A stretch of DNA of 64,000 nt, from the NCBI RefSeq assembly GCF_013433315.1, contig NZ_WXVV01000032.1:1-64000 (forward strand), written 5' to 3'. Positions 1-9,174 of this stretch are shown here, piece by piece (the stretch's first letter is position 1; each line of letters begins with the position of its first letter). The DNA comes from Pseudomonas crudilactis. Lineage in GTDB: Bacteria; Pseudomonadota; Gammaproteobacteria; Pseudomonadales; Pseudomonadaceae. The notes beneath the pieces were generated by a model. The model was not told the DNA's origin. It worked only from the letters and a program-made list of their open reading frames with translations, and did not search any database. Position numbers and translations under genes: made by a program.

Positions 1-1200
1 GGCGTTGCCGGTCAGAACGAGGTTTTCCAGGTTGGCGCCCAGCGTCCAGTCGACCGAAGAGCGAACAGTGTCGATTTCACTGATCAATGTACTGCTCTCG
101 GTGATGGTGTCGCCGACGTTGTCGACGATGTAGGTGTCATTGCCCAGTCCGCCTTCCAGGCGGTCGGCACCGAGGCCACCGTCGAGAATGTTGTTGCCGT
201 CGTTGCCGACCAGACGGTTGCTGACTTCGTTGCCCGTGGCGTTGATGTTGTCACTGCCGGTCAGCAGCAGGTTCTCGACGTTGGCGCCAAGGCTGTAGCT
301 GACACTGGCGAAAACCCGGTCGAGTGCGGTCAGCGAAGCGTCGGTTTCGATCACCACGTCGTTGACGTTATCGACGTAATAGGTGTCGACGCCAGCGCCG
401 CCGATCATGGTGTCCGCGCCGAGACCGCCATCGAACGTATTGTTTTGATCGTTGCCGGTCAGGGTGTTGTTCAGACTGTTGCCAGTGCCATTGAGGGCGT
501 TGCCGGTCAGAACGAGGTTTTCCAGGTTGGCGCCCAGCGTCCAGTCGACCGAAGAGCGAACAGTGTCGATTTCACTGATCAATGTACTGCTCTCGGTGAT
601 GGTGTCACCGACGTTGTCGACGATGTAGGTGTCATTGCCCAGACCACCTTCTAGGCGGTCGGCGCCGAGGCCACCGTCGAGAATGTTGTTGCCGTCGTTG
701 CCGACCAGACGATTGCTGACTTCGTTGCCCGTGGCGTTGATGTTGTCGCTGCCGATCAGCAGCAGGTTTTCGACGTTCGCGGCGAGGCTGTAGCTGACGC
801 TGGCGAAAACCCGGTCGAGTGCGGTCAGCGAAGCGTCGGTTTCGATCACCACGTCGTTGACGTTATCGACGTAATAGGTGTCGACGCCAGCGCCACCTTC
901 CATGCGGTCGGCACCGAGGCCACCGTCGAGCGTGTTGCTGCCATCGTTGCCGACCAGGCGGTTGCTGACTTCGTTGCCGGTGGCGTTGATGTTGTCGCTG
1001 CCGATCAGCAGCAGGTTCTCGACGTTGGCGCCGAGGGTGTAGCTGATGCTGGAAAACACCCGGTCGAGTGCGGTCAGCGAAGCATCGGTTTCGATGACCA
1101 CGTCGTTGACGTTATCGACGTAATAAGTGTCGATGCCCGCGCCGCCGATCATGGTGTCCGCGCCGAGGCCGCCATTGAGGGTGTTGTTCAGGTCGTTACC
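1..1200 (-). repeat. Nested near-identical tandem repeats inside the RTX gene
   Basis: The sequence starting at 1 recurs almost unchanged at 496, a period of 495 bp or 165 codons. A shorter sub-unit recurs with a period of about 249 bp (83 codons); for example cggtcggc occurs at 161, 656 and 905. All periods are multiples of three, so the reading frame is kept. Each unit encodes calcium-binding GGxGxD turns plus a linker. Confidence 0.85.
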
Positions 1201-2130
1201 GGTGAGCGTGTCGTCAAAGGCTGAGCCGATAGCATTTTCGATCTGCGCACCGTAGGCAATCGCCAAACCATCATTGAGCAGGTTGGTGCCGTCGGTGAAC
1301 GCTTTGCCTATTTGACTGAAGGCTCCTTCGTTGAGATTCAGGCTGACGGCCGCTAACTGGTTACTGGCATCAATCGTATCGTTGCCGCCGGCGTCCCAGA
1401 TGGTCTCGAAAACCGATTGATTGGCGCCCCATTTGTATACGTTGTCACCGTTCTGCCAAAGCATGTTGGCACCGTATAGCTTCTGGATTGCCAGGATATC
1501 CAGCAACATGGGCGTGGTTGGCTGGAACGAGTAGGCATTGTTGTAACTCATGACCGTGAAGTGCGAGTCGTCCAGCAACGGCGAAATCACGTTGCTGTTG
1601 GATGCACTGGCTTCGAAAGGATGCTTGAGGCCCAGCGCATGACCGATCTCATGCACGAACGTCATGTAGTCGTAAGTGCCTTTGCCCGGGTCCGGATTGT
1701 TTGTCGATGGCCCGATCCATACGTCGCCTGCCAATGGCGTTCTATCTGGAAAGTACGCCCACGCAGCGGTCTTCGGATCCATGCCCGCGTATCCACCGAA
1801 TCGCAGATCGCCAGCGCTGTTGATGTTGTCACTGACCAGTGTGAACTTGATGTTCGCCACCGAACTCCACGTGCTGAGGGCGCTGGTTATAGCCGTCTGT
1901 TGCGCGGTGGTCAGGTTGAAACTGTTCAGGAATTCGTTGTCAGGGCTGTAATCCTTGGCGAAGTACGATTGGCCGGGTGTTACAAAACTGTAGGTCAGCC
2001 GTGTCGAAAAAAAATCTTCACCGCCAAAGTCGGGGCTCAGCCACTGCGTGCCATAGATCAGGCTATCAGTCTGAGCATTGCCGGTTAAAAACGACGATTG
2101 GGTGAGTGCATAGCCAAGTGGAGACGACAT
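1..2130 (-). CDS. RTX zinc metalloprotease, serralysin-like (M10), C-terminus off window
   Basis: The reverse strand is open from the ATG at 2130 to the window edge, giving 710 codons with no stop. The N-terminus lacks a Sec signal, as expected for type I secretion. The zinc motif HEIGHALGLKHP begins at His160, and a Met-turn (VMSY, Met194) follows, which together define an M10 serralysin-type catalytic domain. From about residue 300 on the protein is made of hemolysin-type calcium-binding repeats (GGLGADTMIGGAGIDTYYVD and variants) separated by longer units ending in VENLLL. The repeat region is highly repetitive at the DNA level (see repeat entry). It differs from AprA at the N-terminus, so I do not assign that symbol. 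The secretion signal and any T1SS genes would lie beyond the left edge. Confidence 0.88.
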   Translation of the reverse strand, partial: MSSPLGYALTQSSFLTGNAQTDSLIYGTQWLSPDFGGEDFFSTRLTYSFVTPGQSYFAKDYSPDNEFLNSFNLTTAQQTAITSALSTWSSVANIKFTLVSDNINSAGDLRFGGYAGMDPKTAAWAYFPDRTPLAGDVWIGPSTNNPDPGKGTYDYMTFVHEIGHALGLKHPFEASASNSNVISPLLDDSHFTVMSYNNAYSFQPTTPMLLDILAIQKLYGANMLWQNGDNVYKWGANQSVFETIWDAGGNDTIDASNQLAAVSLNLNEGAFSQIGKAFTDGTNLLNDGLAIAYGAQIENAIGSAFDDTLTGNDLNNTLNGGLGADTMIGGAGIDTYYVDNVNDVVIETDASLTALDRVFSSISYTLGANVENLLLIGSDNINATGNEVSNRLVGNDGSNTLDGGLGADRMEGGAGVDTYYVDNVNDVVIETDASLTALDRVFASVSYSLAANVENLLLIGSDNINATGNEVSNRLVGNDGNNILDGGLGADRLEGGLGNDTYIVDNVGDTITESSTLISEIDTVRSSVDWTLGANLENLVLTGNALNGTGNSLNNTLTGNDQNNTFDGGLGADTMIGGAGVDTYYVDNVNDVVIETDASLTALDRVFASVSYSLGANVENLLLTGSDNINATGNEVSNRLVGNDGNNILDGGLGADRLEGGLGNDTYIVDNVGDTITESSTLISEIDTVRSSVDWTLGANLENLVLTGNA

Positions 2131-2354
2131 TCGAATATCCTGAGAGGGTTTGCGACCGTCCTGATGTGGTCGCTACTGGCGATAATTTTGTATCAGATCC
2201 TGCGTCAATTGATATCACTGAGCCATTACTTTTTTTCAGCGCAACGTCAGAAAACTGACTCAGTGATATATCGGAAAGGTTGGCAATATCTGCAGGAAAA
2301 CCTGTTGTTATCCTTGCGCGGGTCAACGCGCATCAATATTCGACGAGACATCCC

Positions 2355-2987
2355 ATGATCACCCTCATCCGTGAAACCTTCCCTGTCGGCCCGCTCCAGT
2401 GCAATTGCACCATCATCGGCGATCCGGTCACAAAGAAAGCCATCGTTGTCGACCCCGGAGGCAATCCGGACATGATCATGGCGCGGCTCGATGCGCATGG
2501 TCTGAAAGTCGTCAGCATCATTCACACCCACGCACACCTTGATCACTTTCTCGCTTCGGGGCAGATGAAAGAAAAAACCGGGGCGACCCTGCATTTGCAC
2601 AAAGAAGACCAGTTCCTCTGGGACAACCTCGAAATGCAATGCCAGATGTTCGGTGTGCCATACACCCCGGTGCCATCGCCAGATCGATGGTTGAGCGATG
2701 ACGAAGAGTTGGCCTGTGGTTGTGGTGTGGCGCTGCATACGCCTGGACATACACCCGGTTCCATGAGCTTTTGGTTTTCCGAGGCTAAGCTGTTGATAGC
2801 TGGCGACACGCTGTTTCGTCGCGGCGTAGGGCGCACGGATTTGTGGGGCGGCGATCAGGCGACCATCGTGCGTTCGATCAAGCAGCGGCTATATACGCTG
2901 GACGAGGATGCGACCGTGGTGACCGGTCACGGGCCGGATACGCGTCTGGGTGATGAAATGCGCGAAAACCCGTTCGTCAGGGCCTAA
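2355..2987 (+). CDS. MBL-fold metallo-hydrolase (YcbL/glyoxalase II-like)
   Basis: This 210-residue protein carries the metallo-beta-lactamase motif THAHLDH near residue 57, then HTPGHTPG, AGDTLF and a final TGHGPDT, which supply the metal ligands of a hydroxyacylglutathione-hydrolase-like fold. It is single-domain and shorter than classical GloB, matching the YcbL-type family. The ATG at 2355 begins MITLIRE; an upstream in-frame ATG at 2280 would add unrelated residues and is less likely. It is transcribed divergently from the RTX protease and is probably a cytoplasmic thioester hydrolase. The substrate cannot be read from sequence. Confidence 0.85.
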   Translation: MITLIRETFPVGPLQCNCTIIGDPVTKKAIVVDPGGNPDMIMARLDAHGLKVVSIIHTHAHLDHFLASGQMKEKTGATLHLHKEDQFLWDNLEMQCQMFGVPYTPVPSPDRWLSDDEELACGCGVALHTPGHTPGSMSFWFSEAKLLIAGDTLFRRGVGRTDLWGGDQATIVRSIKQRLYTLDEDATVVTGHGPDTRLGDEMRENPFVRA

Positions 2988-3104
2988 ATATTTTGTCACG
3001 AGTGTCCGGCGGAATTTTTGTGCATTGTCATGATCAAACGCCCGCGCAGGTCCATTAGCCAATTGGGCCGCTGCACCACAGAATGCGAAAACCAGGAGCT
3101 CTCC

Positions 3105-3842
3105 ATGTTCACCACGCGTCGTTTGATTATTGTCGCTACTGCCGTGGCCGTGCTGTCCGGCTGCGCCTCGCCTAACCCGTATGACAATCAAGGCCAGGCC
3201 GACGGTGGCTCGCAAGGCATGAGCAAAACCGCCAAGTACGGCGGCCTGGGTGCTCTGGCCGGTGCGCTTGCCGGCGCCGCTATCGACCACAACAATCGCG
3301 GCAAAGGTGCCTTGATCGGTGCCGCCGTGGTGGGCGCTTCCGCTGCCGGTTACGGCTACTACGCCGATCAGCAGGAAAAGAAACTGCGCGCGAGCATGGC
3401 CAATACCGGTGTTGAAGTGCAGCGTCAGGGCGATCAAATCAAACTGATCATGCCGGGCAACATCACTTTCGCCACCGATTCGGCGAATATCGCTTCCAGC
3501 TTCTACCAACCGTTGAACAACCTCGCGGGCTCGTTGAAAGAGTTCAGCCAGAACCAGATCGAAATTGTCGGCTACACCGACAGCACCGGCAGCCGCCAGC
3601 ACAACATGGACCTGTCCCAGCGTCGTGCGCAGAGCGTGGCGACCTACCTGACTTCGCAAGGTGTCAGCGGTGCCAACCTGTCGGCCCGTGGTGCCGGTCC
3701 CGATAACCCGATTGCCAGCAACGGTGACGTCAATGGCCGGGCGCAGAACCGCCGCGTTGAAGTCAACCTGAAGGCGATTCCGGGCCAGCAGTATGGTGGT
3801 CAGCAGCAACAGCAGCCGGGCACGGTTCAGCAGTATCCGTAA
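3105..3842 (+). CDS. OmpA-family outer-membrane lipoprotein (YiaD-like)
   Basis: The protein has 245 residues with the start at the ATG at 3105, preceded by AGGAG. The N-terminus is a lipoprotein signal ending in the lipobox VLSGC. A glycine/alanine-rich segment (residues about 45-90) resembles the glycine-zipper found in YiaD/OmpA-like lipoproteins. The C-terminal half is a peptidoglycan-binding OmpA domain with TFATDSANI, GYTDSTGSRQHN and NRRVEV. The tail is Gln-rich. It likely tethers the outer membrane to peptidoglycan. A terminator follows directly, so it is probably monocistronic. Confidence 0.88.
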   Translation: MFTTRRLIIVATAVAVLSGCASPNPYDNQGQADGGSQGMSKTAKYGGLGALAGALAGAAIDHNNRGKGALIGAAVVGASAAGYGYYADQQEKKLRASMANTGVEVQRQGDQIKLIMPGNITFATDSANIASSFYQPLNNLAGSLKEFSQNQIEIVGYTDSTGSRQHNMDLSQRRAQSVATYLTSQGVSGANLSARGAGPDNPIASNGDVNGRAQNRRVEVNLKAIPGQQYGGQQQQQPGTVQQYP

Positions 3843-3860
3843 GCGAATGCCTGAATGAAG

Positions 3861-3891
3861 AAATGCCCGGTCCTGTGATCGGGTATTTTTT
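3861..3891 (+). terminator. Terminator of the OmpA-like lipoprotein gene
   Basis: A stem pairs aaatgcccgg with tcgggtattt (a few G-U pairs) around a small loop and ends in a run of six T. Confidence 0.7.
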
Positions 3892-3904
3892 GTCTGGCCT
3901 GTGC

Positions 3905-3983
3905 CGGCCCCTTCGCGAGCAAGCTCGCTCCCACATTTGAAATGCATTCCCCTGTGGGAGCGAGCCTGCTCGCGAAGGGGCCG
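3905..3983. repeat. Paired REP palindromes
   Basis: Two inverted REP units (cttcgcgagcaagctcgctc and gagcgagcctgctcgcgaag) flank a short spacer, so the whole element can fold as one long hairpin. It lies between the OmpA-like gene and yhcB. Confidence 0.85.
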
Positions 3984-4009
3984 CTACAAACACCGAAGAT
4001 TACAGACAC

Positions 4010-4050
4010 AAAAAAGCCCCCGGGACACATCACTGTCCGGGGGCTTTTTG
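4010..4050. terminator. Bidirectional terminator downstream of yhcB
   Basis: The GC-rich stem agcccccgggaca / tgtccgggggct is flanked by A-run and T-run, so it can terminate transcription in both directions. It lies 19 bp past the yhcB stop. Confidence 0.8.
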
Positions 4051-4068
4051 TTTGTCAGCGAAGGCTGA

Positions 4069-4503
4069 TTACTTCTTCAGACCATAGTGCTCATCGAGCA
4101 TGCCCGGCGAGTTCGGGGTCTTCGGTGCGTAATCACGTGGCGGCTCCTGGTCGCGCGGTGGCGTCAGGCGTTCACGTGGCGCGACTGCCGCGTCAGCGTG
4201 CAGGGCAGCGATCAGGCGCTGGCGGGTCTGCTCGTCCAGGGCCAGACGATTGGCGCCCTCGGCGAGATGATCCTGCACTTCCTGATAGCTCTGGGTCAGC
4301 TTCTTGACCAGCATCGCGGTGCTGTTGAAGTGGGTGACCACTTCGTTTTGATAACTGTCGAAACGCTCCTGGATATCATCCAGTTGACGCTGCGTACGGC
4401 TCGGCGCGGCGTTCGGCGCAACGCGCGCGATCAGGAATCCAATGGCGACACCCACAACCAGGGCAAGAGTCGGTAACAACCAAACTAAGAGCGAGTGTTC
4501 CAC
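4069..4503 (-). CDS. yhcB: YhcB/ZapG-type inner-membrane protein (DUF1043)
   Basis: This 144-residue protein has one N-terminal membrane helix (about residues 5-25), followed by a helical, coiled-coil-like cytoplasmic part (QRQLDDIQERFDSYQNEVV) and a proline-rich tail. The N-terminal helix with AxGxxIG spacing, the FDSYQ segment and the overall size match the YhcB family. YhcB homologs link cell envelope growth and division in gamma-proteobacteria. It is a single gene with its own terminator, divergent from the hydrolase gene. Confidence 0.85.
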   Translation of the reverse strand: MEHSLLVWLLPTLALVVGVAIGFLIARVAPNAAPSRTQRQLDDIQERFDSYQNEVVTHFNSTAMLVKKLTQSYQEVQDHLAEGANRLALDEQTRQRLIAALHADAAVAPRERLTPPRDQEPPRDYAPKTPNSPGMLDEHYGLKK

Positions 4504-4647
4504 GAGTCCTTCCTCTATAAACGGCTTTGCTTTACGTTAACGGCTCGAACCTGCGCTGTATACCGCGATTCACTCGCAATAGATTGGCACAGACAATTTG
4601 CTAGACGAGTCGACCCGATTCGAGGTCACGGAGTTCCTTCCTTGCTG

Positions 4648-5277
4648 ATGCGTGAAACCCCTGTAGTGATTGATGGCCCTATCGGCCAGATCGAAGCTTT
4701 GTACCTGGATAATGAACAGCCGCGCGGCATCGCGCTGATCTGCCATCCGAACCCGGTGCAGGGCGGCACCATGCTCAACAAGGTCGTCTCGACCCTGCAG
4801 CGCACCGCGCGCGACGCGGGCCTGATCACCTTGCGTTTCAACTATCGCGGCGTTGGTGCCAGCGAAGGTTCCCACGACATGGGCACCGGCGAGGTCGACG
4901 ACGCTCAGGCTGCCGCCAAGTGGCTGCGTGATAAACACCCGGATCTGCCGCTGACCCTGTTCGGTTTCTCCTTCGGAGGATTTGTTGCAGCAAGTCTCGG
5001 CGGTCGACTCGAAGCGCAGGGCGTACAGCTCAAGCACCTGTTCATGGTTGCGCCGGCGGTGATGCGTCTGGGCGAGCAGGATCAACTGCCGCAGCAGGGT
5101 GAACTCACGGTGATCCAGCCGGAAACCGACGAGGTCATCGATCCGCAGCTGGTTTACGACTGGTCGGAAAAACTCCAGCGCCCCCATGAGCTGCTGAAAG
5201 TGGCAGAATGCGGACACTTTTTTCATGGCAAGCTGACCGATCTCAAGGATCTGATCCTGCCGCGTCTCTCGAATTGA
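4648..5277 (+). CDS. Alpha/beta-hydrolase, dienelactone hydrolase-like
   Basis: The protein is 209 residues if started at the ATG at 4648 (MRETPVVID), which has a GGAG upstream. Earlier in-frame starts add sequence without family likeness. It shows the alpha/beta-hydrolase landmarks: an HPNPVQGG oxyanion region, FNYRGVGAS, and a nucleophile elbow FGFSFGG with the serine. A late Asp (PETDEVID) and His (ECGHFF) complete a probable triad. It stands 24 bp before trpS, suggesting cotranscription. The substrate is unknown. Confidence 0.85.
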   Translation: MRETPVVIDGPIGQIEALYLDNEQPRGIALICHPNPVQGGTMLNKVVSTLQRTARDAGLITLRFNYRGVGASEGSHDMGTGEVDDAQAAAKWLRDKHPDLPLTLFGFSFGGFVAASLGGRLEAQGVQLKHLFMVAPAVMRLGEQDQLPQQGELTVIQPETDEVIDPQLVYDWSEKLQRPHELLKVAECGHFFHGKLTDLKDLILPRLSN

Positions 5278-5301
5278 TTGCAGTCTGACAAGCGATTACC
5301 C

Positions 5302-6657
5302 ATGACGAACCGTACCCGAATCCTCACCGGCATCACCACCACCGGCACGCCGCACCTGGGCAACTACGCCGGCGCCATCCGCCCGGCGATCCTCGCCAGC
5401 CGCGACAGCAATGCCGACTCGTTCTACTTCCTGGCCGACTACCACGCCCTGATCAAATGCGATGACCCGCTGCGCATCCAGCGTTCGCGTCTGGAAATCG
5501 CCGCGACCTGGCTGGCCGGTGGCCTCGATGTCGACCGCGTGACTTTCTACCGCCAGTCCGACATCCCGGAAATCCCTGAACTGACCTGGCTGCTGACCTG
5601 CGTTGCCGCCAAGGGCCTGCTCAACCGTGCGCACGCCTACAAGGCGTCGGTCGACAAGAACGTCGAAACCGGTGAAGACCCGGATGCTGGCATCACCATG
5701 GGCCTCTACAGCTACCCGGTGCTGATGGCCGCAGACATCCTGATGTTCAACGCGCACAAAGTGCCGGTCGGTCGTGACCAGATCCAGCACGTGGAAATGG
5801 CCCGCGATATCGGCCAGCGTTTCAACCACCTGTTCGGTCAGGGCAAAGAATTCTTCACCATGCCCGAAGCGCTGATCGAAGAAAGCGTGGCGACGTTGCC
5901 AGGCCTCGACGGGCGCAAGATGTCGAAGAGCTACGACAACACCATCCCGTTGTTCTCCAGCGCCAAAGAGATGAAGGACGCGATCTCGCGGATCGTCACC
6001 GACTCCAAGGCGCCAGGCGAAGCCAAGGATCCGGACAACTCGCACTTGTTCACGCTGTTTCAGGCCTTCGCCACGCCGGCGCAGGCGGACGAGTTCCGCA
6101 GCGAACTGCTCGGTGGTCTGGGTTGGGGCGAGGCGAAGAACCGTCTGTTCCAGTTGCTCGATAACGATCTCGGCGAAGCGCGCGAGAAGTATCACCAGTT
6201 GATCGAGCGCCCGGCAGACCTGGAAGACATCTTGCAGATCGGTGCGAAGAAGGCCCGTGCTGTGGCAACGCCGTTCCTCAACGAACTGCGCGAAGCCGTC
6301 GGCCTGCGCTCCTTCGTCAATCAGGTTCAGGTTGCTGCGACGACCAAAAAGAAAGCCGCGAAAGCCGCGCGTTTCGTCAGCTTCCGCGAAGACGACGGCA
6401 GCTTCCGTTTCCGTCTGCTGGCAGCCGATGGCGAGCAACTGTTGCTGTCGCGCAACTTTGCTGACGGCAAAGCCGCAGGGCAGGTGACCAAACAGCTGCA
6501 ATCCGGCCAGCCACTGGACGTGCGCAGCGAAGACCTGAGCTTCAGCATCTGGCTGGACGGCGAGTGCGTTGGCGACAGCCCGGCATTCGCTGACACTGCT
6601 GCGCGGGACGCGGCCATCGAGGCTCTGCGCGTCGCGCTGACCCCGGTTCAGGACTAA
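5302..6657 (+). CDS. trpS: Tryptophanyl-tRNA synthetase
   Basis: This class I synthetase charges tRNA-Trp. It has 451 residues, longer than the E. coli enzyme (334), with an extra C-terminal segment of about 110 residues (from about residue 340) that is usual for Pseudomonas TrpS. The HIGH-type motif is PHLGNY (residues 17-22) and the KMSKS loop is intact at residues 206-210. The ATG at 5302 is chosen over the in-frame TTG at 5278 because family members begin just before RILTGITTTG. Confidence 0.95.
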   Translation: MTNRTRILTGITTTGTPHLGNYAGAIRPAILASRDSNADSFYFLADYHALIKCDDPLRIQRSRLEIAATWLAGGLDVDRVTFYRQSDIPEIPELTWLLTCVAAKGLLNRAHAYKASVDKNVETGEDPDAGITMGLYSYPVLMAADILMFNAHKVPVGRDQIQHVEMARDIGQRFNHLFGQGKEFFTMPEALIEESVATLPGLDGRKMSKSYDNTIPLFSSAKEMKDAISRIVTDSKAPGEAKDPDNSHLFTLFQAFATPAQADEFRSELLGGLGWGEAKNRLFQLLDNDLGEAREKYHQLIERPADLEDILQIGAKKARAVATPFLNELREAVGLRSFVNQVQVAATTKKKAAKAARFVSFREDDGSFRFRLLAADGEQLLLSRNFADGKAAGQVTKQLQSGQPLDVRSEDLSFSIWLDGECVGDSPAFADTAARDAAIEALRVALTPVQD

Positions 6658-6747
6658 TCGGCGGCACGGTCCGACCAAGGGCCGATTGCCATTCCCACGG
6701 GCCGTCGCTACAGTGACCGCCCGTTTTTGTTGCCTTGCTAACGAATT

Positions 6748-7842
6748 ATGACGCCCCTAGAACGATACCAAGCTGATCTGAAACGCCCGGACTTCTTCCA
6801 TGACGCCGCGCAGGAGACTGCTGTGCGTCATTTGCAGCGTCTGTACGACGATCTGATCGCCGCCGATCAAAACAAGCCGGGCCTGCTGAGCAAGCTGTTC
6901 GGCAAGAAGGATCAGACGCCGGTCAAGGGCCTGTATTTCTGGGGCGGCGTGGGTCGCGGCAAAACTTACCTGGTCGACACCTTCTTCGAAGCGCTGCCGT
7001 TCAAGGAAAAGACCCGAACCCACTTCCACCGCTTCATGAAGCGCGTGCACGAAGAGATGAAAACCCTTGGCGGCGAGAAAAACCCGCTGACCATCATCGC
7101 CAAGCGTTTTTCCGACGAGTCGCGGGTGATCTGCTTCGATGAATTCTTCGTTTCCGACATCACCGACGCGATGATCCTCGGCACGCTGATGGAAGAGTTG
7201 TTCAAGAACGGCGTGACCCTGGTCGCGACCTCGAACATCGTCCCGGACGGTCTGTACAAGGACGGGCTGCAACGCGCGCGCTTCCTGCCGGCCATCGCGC
7301 TGATCAAGCAGAACACTGAGATCGTCAACGTCGACAGCGGCGTCGACTACCGTCTGCGTCACCTCGAACAAGCGGAGCTGTTCCACTATCCGCTCGACGA
7401 AGCCGCTCACGAAAGCCTGCGCAAGAGCTTCAAGGCACTGACGCCGGAATGCACGGCTGCGGTCGAGAACGATGTGCTGATGATCGAGAACCGTGAGATC
7501 CGTGCCCTGCGTACTTGCGACGACGTGGCCTGGTTCGACTTCCGCGAACTGTGCGACGGCCCGCGTAGCCAGAACGACTACATCGAATTGGGCAAGATCT
7601 TCCACGCCGTGCTGCTCAGCGGTGTCGAGCAGATGAGCGTCACCACCGACGACATCGCTCGTCGCTTCATCAACATGGTCGACGAGTTCTACGACCGCAA
7701 CGTGAAGCTGATCATTTCCGCTGAAGTCGAGCTGAAGGATCTCTACACCGGCGGCCGTCTGAACTTCGAATTCCAGCGTACGCTGAGCCGTCTGCTGGAG
7801 ATGCAATCGCACGAATTCCTGTCACGGGCGCACAAGCCTTAA
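6748..7842 (+). CDS. zapE: Cell division protein ZapE (AFG1-like ATPase)
   Basis: This 364-residue AFG1/ZapE family P-loop ATPase has a Walker A GGVGRGKT (66-73) and a Walker B VICFDEFF (127-134), followed by SDITDAMILG and ATSNIVPDGLY, which are hallmark stretches of the family. In E. coli ZapE binds FtsZ and modulates the Z-ring. Here it sits 90 bp after trpS and ends in a strong terminator. Confidence 0.93.
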   Translation: MTPLERYQADLKRPDFFHDAAQETAVRHLQRLYDDLIAADQNKPGLLSKLFGKKDQTPVKGLYFWGGVGRGKTYLVDTFFEALPFKEKTRTHFHRFMKRVHEEMKTLGGEKNPLTIIAKRFSDESRVICFDEFFVSDITDAMILGTLMEELFKNGVTLVATSNIVPDGLYKDGLQRARFLPAIALIKQNTEIVNVDSGVDYRLRHLEQAELFHYPLDEAAHESLRKSFKALTPECTAAVENDVLMIENREIRALRTCDDVAWFDFRELCDGPRSQNDYIELGKIFHAVLLSGVEQMSVTTDDIARRFINMVDEFYDRNVKLIISAEVELKDLYTGGRLNFEFQRTLSRLLEMQSHEFLSRAHKP

Positions 7843-7857
7843 GCAGAATCGCGAAAC

Positions 7858-7890
7858 AAAAAAAGGGCCTGCAATTGCAGGCCCTTTTTT
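7858..7890 (+). terminator. Terminator after zapE
   Basis: A perfect palindrome gggcctgcaattgcaggccc is flanked by an A-run and followed by six T. Confidence 0.9.
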
Positions 7891-7915
7891 ATGTCCAGAA
7901 TTCACCGCAATACCC

Positions 7916-8004
7916 TGTAGGAGTGAGTCTGCTCGCGATAGCGGTGGATCAGTCACATAAATGCTGCATGGACGGACGCAATCGCGAGCAGGCTCACTCC
8001 TACA
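7916..8004. repeat. Paired REP palindromes (GAGTGAGTCTGCTCGCGAT variant)
   Basis: The left unit tgtaggagtgagtctgctcg and its inverted partner cgagcaggctcactcctaca lie 41 bp apart, between convergent zapE and the GlxA-type gene. Confidence 0.85.
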
Positions 8005-8027
8005 TCGGTTTGTGTAGGGGCAGAGGG

Positions 8028-9023
8028 TTACGCAGCCTGCTGAAACTGCTGCCGATACTGATTCGGCGACAGCTCGGTGTGCTGACGGAACAACCGCGCA
8101 AAGAAGCTCGCATCGTCGTAACCGACCTCATAACTGATGGTCTTGATGCTCTTGCGGCTGCCGGACAGCAAGCCTTTTGCCGTCTCGATGCGCAGGCGTT
8201 GCAGGTAATGCAGCGGCTTGTCGCCAGTCGCAGTCTGGAAGCGTCGCATGAAGTTACGAATGCTCATACCGTGCTCGCGGGCGACGTCTTCGAAGCGGAA
8301 CTTGTCGGCGAAATGCTCTTCGAGCCAGTGCTGGATCTGCAGAATGATCACGTCCTGATGCAGTTTCTGCCCGCCAAAACCGATGCGACCCGGCGCGTAG
8401 CTGCGCTGCACTTCATAGAGAATATCGCGGGCCACGGCTTGTGCGACGTTGGCCCCGCAGAAGCGCTCGATCAAGTAAATGTAGAGGTCGCAGGCCGAGG
8501 TGGTGCCGCCGGCGCAGTACAGGTTGTCGGCATCGGTCAGGTGCTTGTCCTGATTGAGATAGACCTTTGGAAAGCGCTCGGCGAAGGCATTGAAGAAGCG
8601 CCAGTAGGTGGTCGCTTCCTTGCCGTTGAGCAGGCCGGCCTCGGCCAGCCAGAACACCCCGGTGGCTTCGCCGCATAACACCGCACCGCGGGCATGCTGT
8701 TCACGCAGCCAGGGCAACACTTGCGGATAACGGCCGCACAGCGTGTCGAAATCGTCCCAGAACGCCGGGAGGATAATGACATCGGCGTTTTCCAGGCCGC
8801 CGTCGACCGGCATCACGACGTCACTGAAACTGTTCACCGGTTTGCCGTCGGGGCTGACCAGGCGTGTTTCGAATGCCGGTGTCAGGCCATGGCCCAATTG
8901 TTTGCCATAACGCAGGCTGGCCAGATGGAAGAAATCCTTGGCTTGCATGAGAGTGGAAGCGAAAACCCGGTCGATTGCCAGGATGCTGACGCGCCGCAAG
9001 GGCGTGGAGACTTGCTTGGACAT
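8028..9023 (-). CDS. GlxA-family AraC-type transcriptional regulator
   Basis: The protein has 331 residues. Residues about 10-190 are a DJ-1/PfpI-like glutaminase domain with an LCGEATGVFWLAEAG nucleophile-elbow region, where Cys is kept. Residues about 220-325 are an AraC/XylS double helix-turn-helix (FRFEDVAREHGMSIRNFMRRF and SYEVGYDDASFFARLF). Members of this family include GbdR and ArgR-like activators of amine and amino-acid catabolism. It is divergent from the acyl-CoA dehydrogenase gene across 151 bp, so that gene is a plausible target. The ligand is unknown. Confidence 0.9.
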   Translation of the reverse strand: MSKQVSTPLRRVSILAIDRVFASTLMQAKDFFHLASLRYGKQLGHGLTPAFETRLVSPDGKPVNSFSDVVMPVDGGLENADVIILPAFWDDFDTLCGRYPQVLPWLREQHARGAVLCGEATGVFWLAEAGLLNGKEATTYWRFFNAFAERFPKVYLNQDKHLTDADNLYCAGGTTSACDLYIYLIERFCGANVAQAVARDILYEVQRSYAPGRIGFGGQKLHQDVIILQIQHWLEEHFADKFRFEDVAREHGMSIRNFMRRFQTATGDKPLHYLQRLRIETAKGLLSGSRKSIKTISYEVGYDDASFFARLFRQHTELSPNQYRQQFQQAA

Positions 9024-9174
9024 AATTCAACTTTTGTTTTGTTTTTATAAGGGAAAGTGGTCACCAGACGGCTGGATCGTCTTATTTTTTGTCGGATGTG
9101 TCCAGTGTCCTGTGTCAGAGGGGAGGCTTAGTCTCTGAAGGTCATCTCCCACCAACAACAAAGAAAGGTGCCGC

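Noticed and set aside
1..1200. Regular repeats that could suggest a CRISPR array
   Set aside because: The repeats are long, multiples of three, lie inside one open reading frame and encode calcium-binding turns.
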